NCBI GenBank assembly: GCA_910579145.1
Contig: CAJTTQ010000002.1
Span: forward strand, 11,850-75,849
Direction of reading: 5' to 3'
From: an uncultured Eubacterium sp.
Lineage (GTDB): Bacteria; Bacillota; Clostridia; Lachnospirales; Lachnospiraceae
DNA length: 64,000 bases
In this document: one piece after another, positions 60,212 through 64,000 of the stretch
Layout of the letters: each line of letters opens with the position of its first letter
How positions within the stretch are numbered: position 1 is the stretch's first letter
Notes under the pieces: model-generated
Database searches by the model: none
What the model was told of the DNA's origin: nothing
What the model saw: only the letters and a program-made list of their open reading frames with translations
Translations under genes and position numbers: made by a program

Positions 60212-62059
60212 ATGGATAACAAAGAACACATGAGTACGAAGCGGATCTTCAAAAATCTCTCAGTCGTATACCGGGAATTGTTCCGGTATGCCAGACAAAG
60301 TATTTGGCAGCTGCCGCTGTACGCGCTGGTCTGTATTATTCTGCCCCTGTTACTCAGCGCGATACCGGCCGTCGCGATCGAGATGCTGACACAGGACGAT
60401 CTGGGCAGGTATGTGTCTGGCATCAGCGCGCTGCTGGCGGCCAGTACGCTTTTGACTGTCATACGCATTTTTCTGGGAAACCGTTTTGACTTTAATATTA
60501 TGGGAATGCGTCTGCAAACGTTCTGCGCCCGTTTATTGCGCAAATGCCTGACGATGGATTTTTGCAATCTGGAGCCGGCGCGCCAGCAGAAAAAGATGTT
60601 CCGCGCTACGTACAGTGTCACGAACAATGGGCGTGGAGTGGAGGGTCTCACCCGCTATTCGTTTGAATTATTTTACGGGATTTTCGGCCTGTTATCATAC
60701 GGAACGATCATGTTTTCCATGCACTGGAGTGTTCTGGTCATCGTAGCGGTCACGACGGTCGCCACGTATTTTCTGAAAAAGCACGCGATCCTCTACTGGC
60801 GCAGGCTGGCCGATGACCGGTATAAGGCGGGGCGCGTCAATTCCATGCTCGAACATCAGGGGATCTCCCTGGAGTACGGGAAGGATATCAGGATTTATCA
60901 TGTGGAACACTGGTTCCGGGATATTTTTGATGAGCAGCTTCGGATCATGAGACGCGTGATCGCGAAACAGGAACTGCACTGGTACTTCTCGACGGTGGGG
61001 GAGCAGGTGGGAAATCTGATCAGGGATCTCGTCATGTATTTGATTCTGATCCGTATGGTGCTAAATGGCAGTATATCGGTGGCACAGTTTATGTTTTACG
61101 TCGGTGTCGTGGCCAGTTTTACCGTGTGGATGAATGAGACAGTCACCCACTTGTCGCAGGTGATGGAGACAAATGTAGAAGCAGAACATTATGCAGAAGC
61201 GATGGAGATCAAGGATGTGTTCCAGCATGGAAGCGGGGAAACACCTGACCTTTCCTGCGGGATGTCGATCGAGTTTCGCGATGTGTCATTCCGCTATGAA
61301 GAGGATGGAGCGGATATTTTGTCCCATCTTAGTTTCGTCATCGAGCCGGGGAAAAAGGTGGCGCTCGTGGGAAATAATGGAGCCGGAAAGACGACGATCG
61401 TCAAATTATTGTGTGGATTTTACCTGCCGACCGAGGGAGAGGTGCTCGTCAATGGAATCAGTACGAAAGATTATGATATGGACGAGTATGGCAAGCTGAT
61501 CTCTCCGGTATTCCAGGATGGCTTTATGTCCGCGTTTACTGTGGCGATGAATATCCCGGGAGGAAAGGAAGCGGACATCGACGGGGACAGGGTGCGCCAC
61601 TGCCTGCGGGAAGCGGATATATGGGATAAGATCCGTTCCCTGGATAAGAAAGAAGATACGTATATTACCCAGACGCTCGAGCGGGACGGTGTCAATTTTT
61701 CGGGCGGGGAGATCCAAAAACTTCTGATCGCCCGTGCGCTGTACAAGGACGGTAAATGTCTGATATTAGATGAGCCGACGAGCGCGCTCGACCCGATCGC
61801 GGAGAGCCGCATTTACGAGATGTACAATGAGATGACGAGAGAAAAGACCTCTGTATTTATCTCGCATCGGCTGGCAAGTACCCGTTTCTGCGATGAGATC
61901 CTGTTTTTGGAGAATGGGAAGGTGGCAGAGCGCGGAACGCACGAGGAACTGTTGACAAAAAAAGGCGCCTATACCGAAATGTTTGAAATACAGAGCCATT
62001 ATTACACGAAAGAAGAGAGCGCAGGGCAGGCAGAGCTTCAGAAAGGGGGATCTTTATGA
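60212..62059 (+). CDS. ABC exporter half-transporter 1
   Basis: The 615-residue protein has about six membrane segments (about 25-330) and an ATP-binding domain (about 350-600) with Walker A GNNGAGKTT (about 387), the signature FSGGEIQ, Walker B LILDEPTSALD and SHRLAS. It should export a substrate as part of a heterodimer with the next gene, which overlaps its end by 4 bases. GGAGGG precedes the ATG at 60212. The substrate is unknown; the LytTR kinase system nearby hints at a peptide. Confidence 0.9.
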   Translation: MDNKEHMSTKRIFKNLSVVYRELFRYARQSIWQLPLYALVCIILPLLLSAIPAVAIEMLTQDDLGRYVSGISALLAASTLLTVIRIFLGNRFDFNIMGMRLQTFCARLLRKCLTMDFCNLEPARQQKKMFRATYSVTNNGRGVEGLTRYSFELFYGIFGLLSYGTIMFSMHWSVLVIVAVTTVATYFLKKHAILYWRRLADDRYKAGRVNSMLEHQGISLEYGKDIRIYHVEHWFRDIFDEQLRIMRRVIAKQELHWYFSTVGEQVGNLIRDLVMYLILIRMVLNGSISVAQFMFYVGVVASFTVWMNETVTHLSQVMETNVEAEHYAEAMEIKDVFQHGSGETPDLSCGMSIEFRDVSFRYEEDGADILSHLSFVIEPGKKVALVGNNGAGKTTIVKLLCGFYLPTEGEVLVNGISTKDYDMDEYGKLISPVFQDGFMSAFTVAMNIPGGKEADIDGDRVRHCLREADIWDKIRSLDKKEDTYITQTLERDGVNFSGGEIQKLLIARALYKDGKCLILDEPTSALDPIAESRIYEMYNEMTREKTSVFISHRLASTRFCDEILFLENGKVAERGTHEELLTKKGAYTEMFEIQSHYYTKEESAGQAELQKGGSL

Positions 62060-63894
62060 AAAACAAGAAAGCAGTCCGGCTTGTACTAAAGATCGTACAC
62101 CGGTTATGTCCCAGTTTTTTACCGCTTCTTGTACTGATGAAATTGGCAGGCGCGGCGATTCCTTATGTAAATATTGTAGGCAGCAGTATTATCATCGACG
62201 CGCTGTTTCAAAAGAAGGAGTTTGACCAGATCTTTCAGTACGCATTGTGGATGATCGGTTTGAATTTTGTGCTCAACATGCTTTGCTGGGGACTTGACAA
62301 ACTTATCAACATAAGGAAGTATCTGCTGGCGGAACAGATCCAGAAAATGATTTCCGAAAAAGGATTAACGTTTGATTACGAGATACTGGAAAAGAAGGAA
62401 ACACTGGAGTGCATCCATAAGGCGAGGGAGGGAATGAATGCGAATGGAGACATTACGGTTTTCTGTGACAGGCTTGCCAATATGATCGGAGTTGTGTCCG
62501 ATCTGATCTATGCGGCCGCGGTGTTTATCCCGGTGTTCTTTGCCGTGGGAGATATGCCTGTGACATCGTTTTTTGGGTTTGTCCAGTCGCATTTTGGCAG
62601 CCTTTCTTTGAACCTCGTATTAGTCGGCCAGCTTCTGCTTCTCGCGTGGAGCCAGCGGCGGATCGGGGCGATCCAAAAGGAGGAGTTTGACATCAACATT
62701 GATGCGAACAGGCACTTTTTTTACTATATGTCCTTCATGATGGATGCGTCCAATTATGGAAAAGGAAAGGATGTCAGGATGTATGACTTTGCGGACACGT
62801 TCAGCGGGAGGTTTCGCCATGACATCGGCAGTATGTGGAATGTCTTTGTGGAAATGAGAAAGCGGGTTGAAACCTATTCTTTCCTGAACGAATGGGGCAG
62901 TGTGGCGTATACGATCGCCAGTTACATTTACGTCGGTGTCAAAGCGGGACTTGGCCTCGTCAGCATCGGCAGTGTGGCAAGATATGTGGGTGCGTTTACG
63001 AAATTCAGTGTGGCGCTGGGAAGCGTCGTCAGAACCTATATGGAAATATCTATTTGTGCCCGCTACCTCGCGTATTTTGAAGAGTTTATGGAAATAGAAA
63101 ATGAGAAATACAACGGTACGCTGCCGATCGAAAAACGGGATGACAATGAATATGAGTTTGAATTCCGGGACGTGTCATTTTCGTATCCAAACAGTAAGGA
63201 GCCGGTATTAAAGCATATTACGATGAAGCTGAAAGTCGGAAAGAAGATGTCGCTCGTCGGGCCAAACGGTGCCGGCAAGTCAACGTTTATCAAGCTGTTG
63301 TGCCGTCTGTATGATCCGACCGAGGGACAGATCCTGCTGAATGGCGTGGATATCCGGTATTATGATTACAATGAGTATATCCAGCTGTTTTCGGTGGTAT
63401 TTCAGGATTTCAAATTATTTTCGTTCTCGATTGCGGAAAATGTGGCGGTGTCGAAGGAATTTGATGAAAAGAAAGTCAGAAGCTGCCTGGAAAAAGCCGG
63501 TTTTTCTGAGAGGCTCGGCACACTGGATCAGGACATCCATACGAGTCTTTATAAGCTGGAGGAGGACGGAGTCGAGATTTCCGGCGGGGAGGCGCAGAAG
63601 ATCGCGATCGCCCGCGCGCTGTACAAGGATTCACCGCTCGTCATCCTCGACGAGCCGACGAGCGCACTGGACCCAGTGTCGGAGTATGAGATTTACCAGA
63701 GTTTTGATAAGCTGGTGGGAGACAAGACGGCCATTTACATTTCACACCGCATGTCGAGCTGCCGTTTCTGCAATCAGATCCTCGTGTTTGACGGCGGCCG
63801 GATCGTGCAGCAGGGAAGCCACGAGGAACTGGTCGGGGATGAGGAAGGGCTTTATCATGAGATGTGGAGCGCGCAGGCGCAGTATTATGCGTGA
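62056..63894 (+). CDS. ABC exporter half-transporter 2
   Basis: The 612-residue partner has six predicted membrane segments and an ATP-binding domain with Walker A GPNGAGKST (about 402), the signature ISGGEAQ, Walker B VILDEPTSALD and SHRMSS. Both halves have consensus catalytic residues, so neither looks degenerate. ATGA overlap with the upstream gene means coupled translation. No immunity or peptide-precursor gene is seen before the window ends. Confidence 0.9.
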   Translation: MKNKKAVRLVLKIVHRLCPSFLPLLVLMKLAGAAIPYVNIVGSSIIIDALFQKKEFDQIFQYALWMIGLNFVLNMLCWGLDKLINIRKYLLAEQIQKMISEKGLTFDYEILEKKETLECIHKAREGMNANGDITVFCDRLANMIGVVSDLIYAAAVFIPVFFAVGDMPVTSFFGFVQSHFGSLSLNLVLVGQLLLLAWSQRRIGAIQKEEFDINIDANRHFFYYMSFMMDASNYGKGKDVRMYDFADTFSGRFRHDIGSMWNVFVEMRKRVETYSFLNEWGSVAYTIASYIYVGVKAGLGLVSIGSVARYVGAFTKFSVALGSVVRTYMEISICARYLAYFEEFMEIENEKYNGTLPIEKRDDNEYEFEFRDVSFSYPNSKEPVLKHITMKLKVGKKMSLVGPNGAGKSTFIKLLCRLYDPTEGQILLNGVDIRYYDYNEYIQLFSVVFQDFKLFSFSIAENVAVSKEFDEKKVRSCLEKAGFSERLGTLDQDIHTSLYKLEEDGVEISGGEAQKIAIARALYKDSPLVILDEPTSALDPVSEYEIYQSFDKLVGDKTAIYISHRMSSCRFCNQILVFDGGRIVQQGSHEELVGDEEGLYHEMWSAQAQYYA

Positions 63895-64000
63895 GAGGAT
63901 GTGGGGAAATGGCGCTGGTATATATAGCCTCTCGGATTCATAAGAGCTAGCTTAGATTTGCATATTGACAACTGAATATTGTGGGATTTTGGGAAAATAT

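Noticed and set aside
63895..64000. A promoter at the right edge (TTGACA at 63965-63970)
   Set aside because: No acceptable -10 at 16-18 bases; the sequence ends too soon to judge.

Overview
The window reads as chromosomal DNA of an anaerobic, endospore-forming Firmicute, most likely a member of the Lachnospiraceae. The grounds are an intact spoIIAA-spoIIAB-sigF operon, a GerA/SpoVAF-type germination protein, a T-box leader in front of valS, Gram-positive type promoters and strong GGAGG ribosome binding sites, and gut-type glycosidases (a GH30 glucuronoxylanase and a GH36 alpha-galactosidase). I see no phage, no IS element with an intact transposase and no CRISPR array. The species cannot be fixed from what I can see.

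Layout. 0-6 kb: murA, then a MoxR ATPase / DUF58 / transglutaminase-like trio. 6-10 kb: a 50-residue acidic protein, a SpoVAF-like protein and a secreted glucuronoxylanase with a ricin-type lectin domain. 10-15 kb: small housekeeping genes (DUF4250, GNAT, acyl-ACP thioesterase, CvfB) facing a nuclease-helicase fusion of the DinG/XPD type. 15-26 kb is rich in signalling: a two-receiver-like protein, a PocR hybrid kinase with receiver and HPt, a membrane MutS homologue, a response regulator/kinase pair followed by a membrane protein and a VanY-like carboxypeptidase, and a hemerythrin-receiver fusion. 26-27 kb: four tRNAs (Glu, Met, Asp, Leu). 26.5-30.2 kb is a patch of gene decay (regulator, MATE pump, lipoprotein and AraC remnants) around an intact ClC channel. 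30-37 kb: GNAT, Rpn-type nuclease, T-box plus valS, a TPR protein. 37-39 kb: the sigma-F operon and tRNA-Arg. 39-45 kb: alpha-galactosidase, a ydjG-ydjH-ydjI-like envelope module and a methyltransferase. 45-50 kb: a cluster of four DnaA boxes, hpf, a tandem array of small hydrophobic peptides with antisense RNAs, secA, a highly structured spacer and prfB. 50-58 kb: an orphan CheW, then hom / phosphoglycerate-mutase-like putative homoserine kinase / aspartokinase, and an SbcD/YhaN-like nuclease pair. 58-64 kb: a LytTR regulator, its frameshifted kinase and two ABC exporter half-transporters. The last 105 bases hold no feature I can support.

The most interesting locus is 45,990-46,660. It looks like a type I toxin-antitoxin locus: a 23-residue hydrophobic peptide on the minus strand, a divergently placed consensus promoter on the plus strand that would make a ~100-nt RNA ending in a terminator overlapping the peptide gene, a self-sequestered ribosome binding site, and a copy of the same anti-Shine-Dalgarno segment in the antisense RNA. 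Two further, decaying copies follow, and comparison of copies shows mainly synonymous change in the peptide frame.

Other points worth attention: a transglutaminase-like protein lacking the catalytic Cys; an in-frame internal start in aspartokinase that would give a separate regulatory subunit; a 24-bp tandem repeat in the expression platform of the valS T-box; stacked short-loop palindromes in several intergenic spacers, the richest between secA and prfB; and a one-base insertion just before the phospho-acceptor box of the LytTR-linked kinase.
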